Assembly: GCF_001514215.1 (NCBI RefSeq)
Contig: NZ_KQ948858.1
Location: 151,393 to 215,392, forward strand
Reading direction: 5' to 3'
From: Streptomyces bungoensis
Lineage (GTDB): Bacteria > Actinomycetota > Actinomycetes > Streptomycetales > Streptomycetaceae
Length of the DNA stretch: 64,000 nucleotides
In this document: in pieces, positions 1 to 7,440 of the stretch
Position numbering within the stretch: position 1 is the first letter of the stretch
How the letters are laid out: each line of letters begins with the position of its first letter
Program-made: the position numbers and the translations under genes
The notes under the pieces: generated by a model
What the model was told of the DNA's origin: nothing
Database searches by the model: none
Seen by the model: the letters and a program-made list of their open reading frames with translations, nothing else

Positions 1-1791
1 GCGGTACTTGCGCGGGCCGCGGCCGTCGCCCAGGTCCAGGGTGACGTGCACCCACTCGTCGTTGCGCGACAGCGGCGTCTCGGGCTGGGTGTCGGCGTCG
101 TCCGGGTCGAAGGTGCGGGGGCTGTAGTCCTCGACCTCCGGCAGCTCCAGCGGCAGCATCGACTCGGGCAGCGCGTGCGCGACGCCGTCCTCGTCGTAGA
201 CGATCGGGAAGGGCTCGCCCCAGTAGCGCTGGCGGCTGAACAGCCAGTCGCGCAGGCGGAAGTTGACGGTGCCCTCGCCGATGCCCCGGCGCTCCAGCCA
301 CTCGGTGATGCGCGCCTTGGCCTCGACGACGCCCAGGCCGTCCAGGGAGACGTCGTCGTTGGACGAGTTGATGATCTTCGCGTCGTGGGCCGCGAAGGCC
401 TCGTCCCACGCCGAGGTGTCGGTGCCCCGGCCGTCGGTCGGCTCGACCACGCAGGCGATCGGCAGCTCGAAGGCGCGGGCGAACTCGAAGTCGCGGGCAT
501 CGTGCGCCGGGACGGCCATGATCGCGCCGGTGCCGTAGCCCATCAGGACGTAGTCGGCGATGAAGACGGGGACCTGGGCGCCGTTGACCGGGTTGGTGGC
601 GTAGGCGCCGATGAAGACGCCGGTCTTGTCCTTCGCCTCGGCCTGGCGCTCGACGTCGGACTTGGCGGCGGCCTGCGCGCGGTAGGCGGCGACGGCCTCG
701 GTCGGGGTGGCGTGGCCGCCGGTCCACACCTCGTGCGTGCCCTCGGGCCAGGCGTCCGGGGTGAACTTCTCGACCAGCGGGTGCTCAGGGGCCAGCACCA
801 TGTAGGTCGCGCCGAACAGGGTGTCCGGGCGGGTGGTGAAGACCGTGATGCGCTCGCCGTCCACGGGGAAGTCGACGCGGGCGCCCTCGCTGCGGCCGAT
901 CCAGTTGCGCTGCTGCAGCTTGATGGCCTCGGGCCAGTCCAGCTCCGCCAGGTCGTCCAGCAGCCGGTCGGCGTAGGCGGTGATGCGCATGTTCCACTGG
1001 CGCAGCTTGGCCTTGAAGACGGGGAAGTTGCCGCGCTCGGAGCGGCCGTCGGCGGTGACCTCCTCGTTGGCCAGCACGGTGCCCAGGCCGGGGCACCAGT
1101 TGACCGGCGCGTCGGAGGCGTAGGCCAGGCGGTACTCGCCCAGGACGTCGGCGCGCTCGGTGTCGCTCAGCTCGCTCCACGCGCGCGTGGTGCCCGGGAC
1201 CGGGCGCTCACCGGACTCGAACCGGGCGATCAGCTCGGCGATCGGCCGGGCCTTGCGCGCCTCGGGGTCGTACCAGGAGTTGAAGATCTGCAGGAAGATC
1301 CACTGGGTCCACTTGTAGTAGTCCGGGTCGATCGTGGCGAACGACCGGCGCTTGTCGTGGCCCAGGCCCAGCCGGCGCAGCTGGGCCTTCATGTTCTCGA
1401 TGTTGGCCTCGGTGGACACGCGCGGGTGGGTGCCGGTCTGCACGGCGTACTGCTCGGCGGGCAGGCCGAAGGCGTCGAAGCCCAGGGTGTGCAGGACGTT
1501 GTGCCCGGTCATGCGCTGGAACCGGGCGTAGACGTCGGTGGCGATGTAGCCCAGGGGGTGGCCGACGTGCAGGCCCGCGCCCGAGGGGTACGGGAACATG
1601 TCCATGATGAACTTCTTGGGCCGGGCGACCAGCTCCGGGTCGCCCGCCAGGTCGCCCTTGGGGTTCGGCGCCGCGTAGGTGCCGTCGGCGTCCCAGAAGT
1701 CCTGCCAGCGTGCCTCGATCTCGGCGGCCAGGGCGGCCGTGTAGCGGTGCGGCGCAGCCACCTCGGCGGTAGCGGGGTTCGTCTCGCTCAT
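1..1791 (-). CDS. leuS: Leucyl-tRNA synthetase (C-terminal part outside the window)
   Basis: Charges tRNA-Leu with leucine in the cytoplasm. About 597 residues are visible; the rest lies before base 1. Near the N-terminus the class I signature appears as HVGHPLGY, in the context MFPYPSGAGLHVGHPLGY typical of LeuRS. The CP1 editing region follows, with the FTTRPDTLFGATY block and GTGAIMAVPAHDARD, which read like proofreading-domain motifs. The start is the ATG at 1789-1791, giving MSETNPATAEVAAPHRYTAA. The upstream leader peptide and terminator suggest control by leucine supply. Family assignment is secure; the KMSKS loop is not in view. Confidence 0.97.
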   Translation of the reverse strand, partial: MSETNPATAEVAAPHRYTAALAAEIEARWQDFWDADGTYAAPNPKGDLAGDPELVARPKKFIMDMFPYPSGAGLHVGHPLGYIATDVYARFQRMTGHNVLHTLGFDAFGLPAEQYAVQTGTHPRVSTEANIENMKAQLRRLGLGHDKRRSFATIDPDYYKWTQWIFLQIFNSWYDPEARKARPIAELIARFESGERPVPGTTRAWSELSDTERADVLGEYRLAYASDAPVNWCPGLGTVLANEEVTADGRSERGNFPVFKAKLRQWNMRITAYADRLLDDLAELDWPEAIKLQQRNWIGRSEGARVDFPVDGERITVFTTRPDTLFGATYMVLAPEHPLVEKFTPDAWPEGTHEVWTGGHATPTEAVAAYRAQAAAKSDVERQAEAKDKTGVFIGAYATNPVNGAQVPVFIADYVLMGYGTGAIMAVPAHDARDFEFARAFELPIACVVEPTDGRGTDTSAWDEAFAAHDAKIINSSNDDVSLDGLGVVEAKARITEWLERRGIGEGTVNFRLRDWLFSRQRYWGEPFPIVYDEDGVAHALPESMLPLELPEVEDYSPRTFDPDDADTQPETPLSRNDEWVHVTLDLGDGRGPRKYR

Positions 1792-1832
1792 GATCCTCAA
1801 AGCTCCATCGATCGTCTCTGCCTGCGGAAACG

Positions 1833-1857
1833 AAAAATCCCCTCGCACAGGAGGGGA
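1833..1857 (-). terminator. Intrinsic terminator/attenuator before leuS
   Basis: Minus-strand TCCCCTC, a six-base loop and GAGGGGA form a perfect 7-bp stem followed directly by TTTTT. The hairpin sits between the leader peptide and leuS, about 40 bases before the leuS ATG, so it would stop transcription before the gene unless antiterminated. A U-tract this clear is rare at Streptomyces terminators, most of which in this window lack one. Confidence 0.7.
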
Positions 1858-1904
1858 CGCCGCGCCGATGCCGACCACGGGTTTCGACCGGTGGTCGGTA
1901 CTGA

Positions 1905-1943
1905 TCAGCGCGGCCCGCTAAGCAGAAGGCGTACGGCACGCAT
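1905..1943 (-). CDS. Leucine leader peptide (12 aa) upstream of leuS
   Basis: A 13-codon frame encodes MRAVRLLLSGPR and a stop. Three consecutive leucine codons (CTT CTG CTT, 1920-1928) sit mid-peptide. The stop is seven bases from an 8-bp hairpin (arms 1871-1878 and 1891-1898). A terminator and then leuS follow. This is the layout of ribosome-mediated attenuation: scarcity of charged leucyl-tRNA would stall the ribosome on the Leu run and let transcription continue into leucyl-tRNA synthetase. The base GCCGCGC in the leader (1908-1914) can pair with GCGCGGC (1859-1865) next to the terminator, offering an alternative fold. Too short for routine gene calling. The regulatory role is inferred from layout. 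Confidence 0.65.
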   Translation of the reverse strand: MRAVRLLLSGPR

Positions 1944-1949
1944 GGCGAT

Positions 1950-1955
1950 AGGGTA
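1950..1955 (-). promoter_or_regulatory. Putative -10 box of the leuS leader transcript
   Basis: On the minus strand TACCCT fits the Streptomyces TANNNT pattern. Exactly six bases separate it from the ATG of a leucine leader peptide, so transcription could start on that ATG and the leader could be translated leaderless. No Shine-Dalgarno sequence precedes the ATG, in keeping with this. No convincing -35 box was found. The placement is inferred. Confidence 0.45.
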
Positions 1956-2064
1956 CCGCAGGCCTTGAGCAAGCCGCGACGCGCTTGCGTATGCGTGGGG
2001 GACATGTCACGAAGCCCGCCGACCCCCGAGCCCAGGTCAAAACTTACTCCGCGTAACGCCCCCT

Positions 2065-2095
2065 AAAGGACAACACCCCAGGCGCATTGTCCTTT
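2065..2095. promoter_or_regulatory. Inverted repeat upstream of the cytochrome b-like gene
   Basis: AAAGGACAA (2065-2073) and TTGTCCTTT (2087-2095) are perfect 9-bp arms separated by 13 bases. The arms are AT-richer than their surroundings and lie about 100 bases before the ATG at 2195. This could be a regulator binding site or a hairpin in the 5' leader; it has no T-tract and no gene ends just before it on the plus strand, so a plain terminator is unlikely. The regulator is unknown. Confidence 0.4.
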
Positions 2096-2122
2096 GATAA
2101 CAACGCAATAACTCAAACCACG

Positions 2123-2134
2123 TACTGATCAGTA
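2123..2134. promoter_or_regulatory. 12-bp perfect palindrome upstream of the cytochrome b-like gene
   Basis: TACTGATCAGTA is self-complementary and lies about 60 bases before the ATG at 2195. Ten of its bases, TACTGATCAG, also occur at 1899-1908 inside the leuS leader. It could be an operator half of the same control region as the inverted repeat at 2065-2095, but a single short palindrome is weak evidence. Confidence 0.25.
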
Positions 2135-2194
2135 TGGCGCCACTTAGAGTTCGGCAGCGGGACCGCTTTCCCGAAACTGCTCGGAGTTGCCCCC

Positions 2195-3499
2195 ATGAAC
2201 CCTCGTTCCCGTAACAGCTCGCTCCCCAGGCCGGGCCGCTCGGCCTACGGCGTGGCGACGGCTGTCGTCCTGCTGCTCATACCCGTGGTGGTGCTGTACG
2301 GAGGCAGCTGGCTCCAGGACTTCCTGAACTTCGGTGCGGGCGTCCTGTCCCTGGTCAGCCTCACCAGCTCGGTGATCTGGGGTCTGGTGACCCAGGACCG
2401 GATCTTCCTCAACACGCGCCAGCGGATCGTGGCCCAGGGCATCCACCGGGTGCTCGCCGTCGCCTCGATCGCGTTCCTGCTGGTGCACATCACCATCAAG
2501 CTGGCGCTGCAGCACACCGTCCTGATCGCCGCGCTGATCCCGTTCAGCCTGGGCGTCTCGGGCAGCGGCGGACTCATCGGCCTGGGCTCGCTGGCCGCCC
2601 TGCTCATGATCTTCGTGGGCGTCACCGGCGCCCTGCGCAACCAGTTCGCCACCCCCGCCCCCGTCGCGGCGCGCTGGCGCGCGATGCACATGCTGGCCTA
2701 CCCGTCGCTGTGCGCGGCGCTGATCCACGGGCTGTTCGCGGGCCGGCCGGCGAAGCCGTTCTTCATGATCTCGTACGAGCTCTGCCTGCTCGGCATCATG
2801 GCGGCCCTGGCCCTGCGCGCCGCGCCGCGCCCGTTCAAGCGCAGGGTGGCGGACCGGCTCGTCTCGATGCTGGGCGGCGAGGACCGGCGGGAGCTGGACG
2901 ACCTGGACGCCGGCCGGGCGAGGGTGGCGGAGGCGGCGGCCGCCGCCTCAACGCTGCCGGGCTACGAGCGGCAGGCGGCGTTCACCGGCACGGGCGCCAC
3001 CCCGCGCGCGACGCCGCCGTTCACGTCCCTGTACGAGACTCCGGAGCGGCCCGCGGCCCCGGAGGCCGCGCCCGGTTTCGCGGCCGCCTACCGGGCCGTC
3101 TCGACGCCCGCGCCGCCCCAGCAGCCCTTCGCGGCCGGGCAGACCACGCGCATGGACATGCAGGCGACGGAGGCGATGCCCCGCGTCGACGGCCCGTCGA
3201 GCACCTCGGGCAGCTGGCCCGTCCCGTCCCCGCCGCCGGTCGGCGAGGCGCCCCCGTCGGCGTACGACCCGCTCGCGGACACCGGCTACAACACCATCCC
3301 GGTCTACGACAATTCGGGCATCGGCGGGTATGGCGGCAGTGATGTGTACGACACCGGTGAGACGAACGCCCGCTTCGGGACGTACAACTCGAACGACACG
3401 TACAACAGCGGTCCCGCCAATGAACCATCCCCTGGGGCGTCCTTCGACGCGCCGGGTTCGGGCGAACCTTGGAACACGCCTTCCGGAGGCTATAGGTGA
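2195..3499 (+). CDS. Cytochrome b / ferric reductase-like membrane protein with proline-rich tail
   Basis: A 434-residue protein with about six membrane segments in residues 20-210. Paired histidines H84/H98 and H165/H178 lie within two helices, the spacing seen in bis-heme ferric-reductase-like and cytochrome b561-like proteins, so two b hemes across the membrane are likely. Residues about 230-434 form a cytoplasmic tail rich in Pro, Ala, Gly, Ser and Tyr with no recognised domain. A GGAG Shine-Dalgarno precedes the ATG. The stop overlaps the start of the next gene (GTGA), so the two are translationally coupled. The likely role is to pass electrons from the NuoF-ferredoxin partner across the membrane; the terminal acceptor is unknown. 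Confidence 0.75.
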   Translation: MNPRSRNSSLPRPGRSAYGVATAVVLLLIPVVVLYGGSWLQDFLNFGAGVLSLVSLTSSVIWGLVTQDRIFLNTRQRIVAQGIHRVLAVASIAFLLVHITIKLALQHTVLIAALIPFSLGVSGSGGLIGLGSLAALLMIFVGVTGALRNQFATPAPVAARWRAMHMLAYPSLCAALIHGLFAGRPAKPFFMISYELCLLGIMAALALRAAPRPFKRRVADRLVSMLGGEDRRELDDLDAGRARVAEAAAAASTLPGYERQAAFTGTGATPRATPPFTSLYETPERPAAPEAAPGFAAAYRAVSTPAPPQQPFAAGQTTRMDMQATEAMPRVDGPSSTSGSWPVPSPPPVGEAPPSAYDPLADTGYNTIPVYDNSGIGGYGGSDVYDTGETNARFGTYNSNDTYNSGPANEPSPGASFDAPGSGEPWNTPSGGYR

Positions 3500-5106
3500 A
3501 CGAGGCCCTGCCCGACGTCCCCGAGGTCCGCGTGGTCGGCCTTCCCCAGCTCACGTCGGGCTTCGACCTTGTGGAGCGGCTCGATCTGCCCATGCACCTG
3601 AAGGTGCACGGGCCGCTCGACCCCCTGGGCGGCGAGCAGCTCGCCCAGCTCGCGGAGGGCATCAACCTCAAGGGGCGCGGCGGCGCGGGCTTCCCGTTCC
3701 ACAGGAAGCTGCGCTCGGTCGCCGACTCGGCGATCAAGCGCGGGGTGCGGCCGGTCGTCGTCGTCAACGGCAGTGAGGACGAGCCGGCCTGCCGCAAGGA
3801 CACGGTGCTCATCAACCGCGCCCCGCACCTCATCCTGGACGGCGCGCTGCTGTGCGCCGAGGCGCTCGGGGCGCGCACCCTCGTCATCGGGGTCACGCGC
3901 GAGTCCACCCAGCGCTCCATGGAGGCCGCGCTGGCCGAGCGGGGCCTGAGCAACAGCCGCAGGTCGGCGCTGCGCGCGTGGGTGCAGCGCAACCCGGTCC
4001 GCATGGTCACCGGCGCCGCCGCGTCGCTGATCCGCTCGGTGGACGGCGGTCCGGCGATCCCGCCCGGCCGCAAGATCAGCGCCTCGCAGAGCGGCGTCGG
4101 CGGCGCGCCCACCCTGCTGTCGAACGCGGAGACCTTCGCGCAGCTGGCCATCGCCGCCCGCATCGGCCCGGAGCGCTACGGCAACACCGGCCTGTACGAC
4201 GAGCCGGGCACCGTCATGCTCACGGTCTCCGGCGCGGTCGCCCGCCCGATGGTGCTCGAGGTCCCCACGGGCGTGCCGCTGCGCTACGTGCTGCAGCTGG
4301 CCGGCGCCCCGCCGGTGCCGCAGGGCGTGCTGACCGGCGGCTACCACGGCAAGTGGATCGACGCGGCCACCGTCAACGAGGCGATCGTCTCGCGCAACTC
4401 CCTGGACGCGGTGGGCGGTTCGCTGGGCGCGGGGGCGATCCTGCCGATCAGCCAGGAGACCTGCCCGCTCGGCGAGTCGCTGCGGGTGGCGCAGTGGCTG
4501 GCCGAGGAGAGCGCCGGCCAGTGCGGCCCCTGCTACCTGGGACTGCCCGCCGCAGCGCGCGGCATGGAGGACATCCTCAACGGCGGCGGGCCGGCCGCCC
4601 TGGAGGCGCTGAAGCAGGTCGCGAAGAACGTGAAGCGGCGCGGGGCGTGTTCGCACCCGGACGGCTCCGCGATGTTCCTGGAGTCGACGATCAAGGCGTT
4701 CACCGACGACCTGGCCGCCCACGTCCTCGGGAACGGCTGCGGACGGCCCGTGGAGGGCGTTCTGCCGCTCTTCGAGGGCGGCAGGGCGCCCACGGGCATC
4801 CCGGGCGGCGCGGAGCCCGAGGAGACCGGCTCCAGCCGTCAGAAGATCCACGTCGACTGGACGCTGTGCCGGGGCCACGGCCTGTGCGCGGACATCCTGC
4901 CGGAGGTCTTCGAACTGGGCGCGGACGGCTTCCCGACGGTGGCGCAGGCGCAGGTGCCGCGATACGCGGAGGCCAAGGCGCTGCGCGCGGTGCGGCGTTG
5001 CCCGGCGCTGGCGCTGCGCATCGAGGAGGACACGCGCGGGCAGGCGCCGTCGCGCAACCTCCCGGTCCTGTCCCAGGGACGCGGCCGCCGCGCCCTCGGG
5101 CGCTGA
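3496..5106 (+). CDS. NuoF-like FMN/SLBB protein fused to a ferredoxin
   Basis: A 536-residue soluble electron-transfer protein. Residues about 55-100 match the NADH/FMN site of complex I NuoF (GRGGAGFPFHRKL, then NGSEDEP). An SLBB region (VPTGVPLRYVLQLAG) follows. The iron-sulfur segment reads ESAGQCGPCYLGL with a distal Cys in GACSHPDG, so the first Cys of the usual NuoF triplet is Ala. A single-cluster ferredoxin (CRGHGLC, later RRCP) occupies residues about 450-515. It starts at GTG 3496 within the stop of the cytochrome b-like gene. No NuoE or NuoG accompanies it, so it is not part of complex I. It probably oxidises NAD(P)H and reduces the membrane partner; donor and acceptor are inferred. 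Confidence 0.8.
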   Translation: MNEALPDVPEVRVVGLPQLTSGFDLVERLDLPMHLKVHGPLDPLGGEQLAQLAEGINLKGRGGAGFPFHRKLRSVADSAIKRGVRPVVVVNGSEDEPACRKDTVLINRAPHLILDGALLCAEALGARTLVIGVTRESTQRSMEAALAERGLSNSRRSALRAWVQRNPVRMVTGAAASLIRSVDGGPAIPPGRKISASQSGVGGAPTLLSNAETFAQLAIAARIGPERYGNTGLYDEPGTVMLTVSGAVARPMVLEVPTGVPLRYVLQLAGAPPVPQGVLTGGYHGKWIDAATVNEAIVSRNSLDAVGGSLGAGAILPISQETCPLGESLRVAQWLAEESAGQCGPCYLGLPAAARGMEDILNGGGPAALEALKQVAKNVKRRGACSHPDGSAMFLESTIKAFTDDLAAHVLGNGCGRPVEGVLPLFEGGRAPTGIPGGAEPEETGSSRQKIHVDWTLCRGHGLCADILPEVFELGADGFPTVAQAQVPRYAEAKALRAVRRCPALALRIEEDTRGQAPSRNLPVLSQGRGRRALGR

Positions 5107-5110
5107 CACG

Positions 5111-5148
5111 CGGAAGGCGGGCCATCCGTTCGGATGGCCCGCCTTCCG
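5111..5148. terminator. Perfect 18-bp hairpin between nuoF-like gene and tRNA-Ala
   Basis: CGGAAGGCGGGCCATCCG and its exact complement are separated by two bases. It lies four bases after the plus-strand stop and seven bases beyond the 3' end of the minus-strand tRNA gene. It can serve as a shared bidirectional terminator for the convergent units. Confidence 0.85.
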
Positions 5149-5154
5149 CTTCTG

Positions 5155-5227
5155 TGGAGCTAAGGAGAATTGAACTCCTGACCTCCTGCATGCCATGCAG
5201 GCGCTCTACCAACTGAGCTATAGCCCC
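5155..5227 (-). tRNA. tRNA-Ala (anticodon GGC), copy 1
   Basis: A 73-base cloverleaf on the minus strand. The acceptor arms are GGGGCTA and TAGCTCC with discriminator A. The G3-U70 wobble pair, the main identity element for alanyl-tRNA synthetase, is present. The anticodon stem CCTGC/GCAGG encloses loop ATGGCAT, giving anticodon GGC, which reads GCC and GCU. The T arm contains GTTCAATTC. No CCA is encoded. It is identical to the copy at 6065-6137. Confidence 0.97.
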
Positions 5228-5428
5228 GCGCGGTCACGCGGTGACCCGCGTTTTCCGGCTTTTCCCCCGGGTTTCCCCGGCGGCGAAGCCAACATTACAC
5301 GGTCACCGGGGTGCACCACCAAATCGGTTTCCGCCCTGCCATGATACAGACATCAATGTCCCTTTTGTTCCACACCTGACACCGAGCCCGACATCGTTGC
5401 CACGACGCCGGCCGCGGCCCGGGGTCCG

Positions 5429-5662
5429 TCACGCGGTGACGAAGGAGTAGAACCTCTTGAGCGTGCAGTGCTCCTCGAGCAGGCGGCCGTAGATCGGCTC
5501 GCCCTCCAGCTCGCGGTAGGTCTCGATCGGGTCGCCTTTTATGATCAGCGCCCGCGCGCACTCCTCGCACCAGTACTGGTAGTCGGGATTGACCGGCTCC
5601 ATGTCGCGGACGATCGGCGTACCGCTGCCGCACCAGTCGCACTTCCGCCTGTGTGCACCCAT
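5429..5662 (-). CDS. Small zinc-ribbon-like protein (77 aa), unknown function
   Basis: The protein has two CxxC pairs (CDWCG near residue 8; WCEECA near residue 32) that could bind one zinc ion, followed by a helical C-terminus. No function is recognised. It starts at ATG 5660-5662, three bases after the stop of the 57-residue zinc-ribbon gene. Its GGAG ribosome site lies in the end of that gene, so the two form one operon. Both lie between the two tRNA-Ala copies. Confidence 0.7.
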   Translation of the reverse strand: MGAHRRKCDWCGSGTPIVRDMEPVNPDYQYWCEECARALIIKGDPIETYRELEGEPIYGRLLEEHCTLKRFYSFVTA

Positions 5663-5665
5663 CGA

Positions 5666-5839
5666 TCAGCTCCAGCTGTGGCCGCAGGCCGTGCACACGT
5701 AGGAGATTCCGCCGTTGTCGCCGAGGACTTGCGCCACGTGCGCGGAACCGCAGGAAGGGCAGCTGAGCCGGGTGGTCGTGCCCCGTATCAACGCCGCACC
5801 GAGGAGGTGGCCGACCTCCTCACGGATGCTCGCAGGCAT
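5666..5839 (-). CDS. 57-aa zinc-ribbon protein, unknown function
   Basis: Begins MPASIREEVGHLLGAALIRG and contains CPSCGS and CTACGHSW, two zinc knuckles 25-30 residues apart, as in rubredoxin-like zinc ribbons. It is short enough to be missed by length cut-offs. Its stop (TGA) is three bases from the start of the 77-residue zinc-knuckle gene, and it supplies that gene's ribosome site. High-GC codon use and coupling argue that it is real. Function unknown; nucleic-acid or protein binding is a guess. Confidence 0.65.
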   Translation of the reverse strand: MPASIREEVGHLLGAALIRGTTTRLSCPSCGSAHVAQVLGDNGGISYVCTACGHSWS

Positions 5840-5992
5840 CGCTACTCCCTCCCGTCGGGCCGCGCCCCCTTCCGGCCGTTTGATTCTGCCACGGCCGGGC
5901 CGATACGGTCAGCGACGCCTCAGTACCGGTCCGGACACGGCCCCCGCAGAGGTATACGCCCGCAGGACCCCGAGTGACTCAAGGCAGAAGCA

Positions 5993-6026
5993 GAAGATCC
6001 CGCCCCCCTGCGGGGACGGGATCTTC
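5993..6026 (-). terminator. Hairpin downstream of tRNA-Ala copy 2
   Basis: GAAGATCCCG (5993-6002) pairs with CGGGATCTTC (6017-6026); the inner CCCC/GGGG can extend the stem. It starts about 40 bases beyond the 3' end of the tRNA on the minus strand and has no strong T-tract. The rest of 5840-6064 holds no gene that can be supported. Confidence 0.6.
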
Positions 6027-6064
6027 ATCACCGATCGTTGACGACTCAAGTGAGTGTCGATCTG

Positions 6065-6137
6065 TGGAGCTAAGGAGAATTGAACTCCTGACCTCCTGCA
6101 TGCCATGCAGGCGCTCTACCAACTGAGCTATAGCCCC
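6065..6137 (-). tRNA. tRNA-Ala (anticodon GGC), copy 2
   Basis: Same 73 bases as the copy at 5155-5227, including the G3-U70 pair and GGC anticodon. Identity extends four bases beyond the 3' end (TCTG on the plus strand) and stops at the 5' end. The copies are 910 bp apart in the same orientation and each has its own downstream hairpin. Confidence 0.97.
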
Positions 6138-6224
6138 TCGTTGCGTTCTTCCCGCTCGGCGGGGCGAACAAGAAGAACTTTAGCCTGCGACCTGCCGGAA
6201 AGTGAAATCCGGGTCCCGGGCGGC

Positions 6225-6893
6225 TCAGTCGTCGTCGCCGAGGACGGGTTCCGGGAGGGTGCCCGCGTTGTGCTCCAGCAGGCGCCAGCCGCGAGCGCCC
6301 TCGCCGAGCACGGACCAGCAGCAGTTGGAGAGGCCGCCGAAGCTCTCCCAGTGCTGGGCCTCCAGGCCGAGGAGCCGGCCGATGGTGGTGCGGATGGTGC
6401 CGCCGTGGCTGACCACCACGAGGGTGCCGTCCTCGGGCAGCTTCTCGGTGTGCCGCAGCACGACGGGGGCGGCGCGGTCGGCCACCTCGGTCTCCAGTTC
6501 GCCGCCGCCGCGGCGGACCGCCTCGCCGCGCTTCCAGGCGGCGTACTCCGCGCCGTGGCGGGCGATGATCTCCTCGTGCGTCAGCCCCTGCCAGACGCCC
6601 GCGTAGGTCTCGCGCAGACCCTCCTCGCGGGTGAGGTCGAGACCGGTGAGGGCGGCGAGCTCGGCGGCGGTGTCCGCGGCGCGCCGCAGGTCCGAGGAGA
6701 CGATCGCGTCGGGCCGCAGGGAGGCGAGCAGCCGGGCGGCGCGGCGGGCCTGGCCGACGCCGGTCTCGGTCAGTTCGACGTCGGTGGTGCCCTGGAAGCG
6801 GCGCTCCACGTTCCAGGCCGTCTGGCCGTGCCGCCACAGGATGATGCGGCGGCCCCGGCCGGTGCGGTCGGTCACCTCGCCGGTGGAGCTCAT
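6225..6893 (-). CDS. Histidine phosphatase family protein (phosphoglycerate mutase-like)
   Basis: A cytoplasmic 222-residue phosphohydrolase of the branch-1 histidine phosphatase superfamily. The catalytic RHG motif occurs as LWRHGQTAWN near the N-terminus. Supporting residues include SSDLRRAADTA, the LRE-x-YAGVWQG acid segment and VVSHGGTIR, which carries the second histidine. The substrate cannot be told from sequence; relatives act on phosphoglycerate, alpha-ribazole phosphate or sugar phosphates. The chosen ATG (6891-6893) overlaps the rsfS stop in ATGA; a GTG six bases upstream is an alternative. This places it in the nadD-LCP-rsfS operon. Confidence 0.85.
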   Translation of the reverse strand: MSSTGEVTDRTGRGRRIILWRHGQTAWNVERRFQGTTDVELTETGVGQARRAARLLASLRPDAIVSSDLRRAADTAAELAALTGLDLTREEGLRETYAGVWQGLTHEEIIARHGAEYAAWKRGEAVRRGGGELETEVADRAAPVVLRHTEKLPEDGTLVVVSHGGTIRTTIGRLLGLEAQHWESFGGLSNCCWSVLGEGARGWRLLEHNAGTLPEPVLGDDD

Positions 6894-7336
6894 CGCCACT
6901 CACCGTCCGGCTCGTCGGCGGCCTCGGTGGCCTGCAGCCTGGCGTGCTCCTCCGCCTTGCCGCGGGTGGCCTTGGCGTCGGCGGGCAGCTCCAGCTCGGG
7001 GCAGTCCTTCCACAGCCGCTCCAGCGCGTAGAAGACCCGCTCCTCGCTGTGCTGGACGTGGACGACGATGTCGACGTAGTCGAGCAGGATCCAGCGGGAC
7101 TCGCGGTCGCCCTCGCGGCGTACCGGCTTGGCGCCGAGGTCCTTCTGCAGGCGCTCCTCGATCTCGTCGACGATCGCCTTGACCTGGCGGTCGTTCGGCG
7201 CGGAGGCCAGCAGGAATGCGTCCGTGATCGACAGGACGTCGCTGACGTCGTAGGCGATGACATCGTGGGCGAGCTTGTCGGCGGCCGCCTGGGCGGCGGT
7301 GTGGATGAGCTCGAGGGAACGGTCGGTGGCGGTCAC
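6890..7336 (-). CDS. rsfS: Ribosomal silencing factor RsfS
   Basis: A 148-residue DUF143/RsfS protein that binds ribosomal protein L14 and blocks subunit joining when nutrients are short. The family core is clear: DVIAYDVSDVLSITDAF, ASAPNDRQVKAIVDEIEE, SRWILLDYVDIVVHVQ and the FYALERLWKDCP end. A short acidic tail follows. The GTG start at 7334-7336 (VTATDRSLEL) fits family length; the open frame extends upstream without homology. It overlaps the histidine phosphatase by four bases. Co-location with nadD is common in bacteria. Confidence 0.93.
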   Translation of the reverse strand: MTATDRSLELIHTAAQAAADKLAHDVIAYDVSDVLSITDAFLLASAPNDRQVKAIVDEIEERLQKDLGAKPVRREGDRESRWILLDYVDIVVHVQHSEERVFYALERLWKDCPELELPADAKATRGKAEEHARLQATEAADEPDGEWR

Positions 7337-7440
7337 TACGTGGCTTTCGGTCGGCGGTCGGTTGACCTCAAGGGTCTCACGGACCGCCGGGCGCACCCCC
7401 ACGTGCCGGGCGGCTGCACGCGGGGGCGCCCCGGCCGGGG

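Noticed and set aside
1792..1960. T-box riboswitch upstream of leuS
   Set aside because: No T-box core sequence or specifier stem is visible. A leader peptide with Leu codons explains the terminator better.
46..1968. 640-residue plus-strand open frame opposite leuS
   Set aside because: Low-complexity Val/Gly/Leu/Asp sequence with no domain; the leuS motifs on the minus strand are unambiguous.
5155..6137. tRNA-Ala copies as attachment sites of an integrated element
   Set aside because: The 910-bp interval holds only small zinc-ribbon genes, with no integrase, and identity covers the whole tRNA rather than a 3' fragment.
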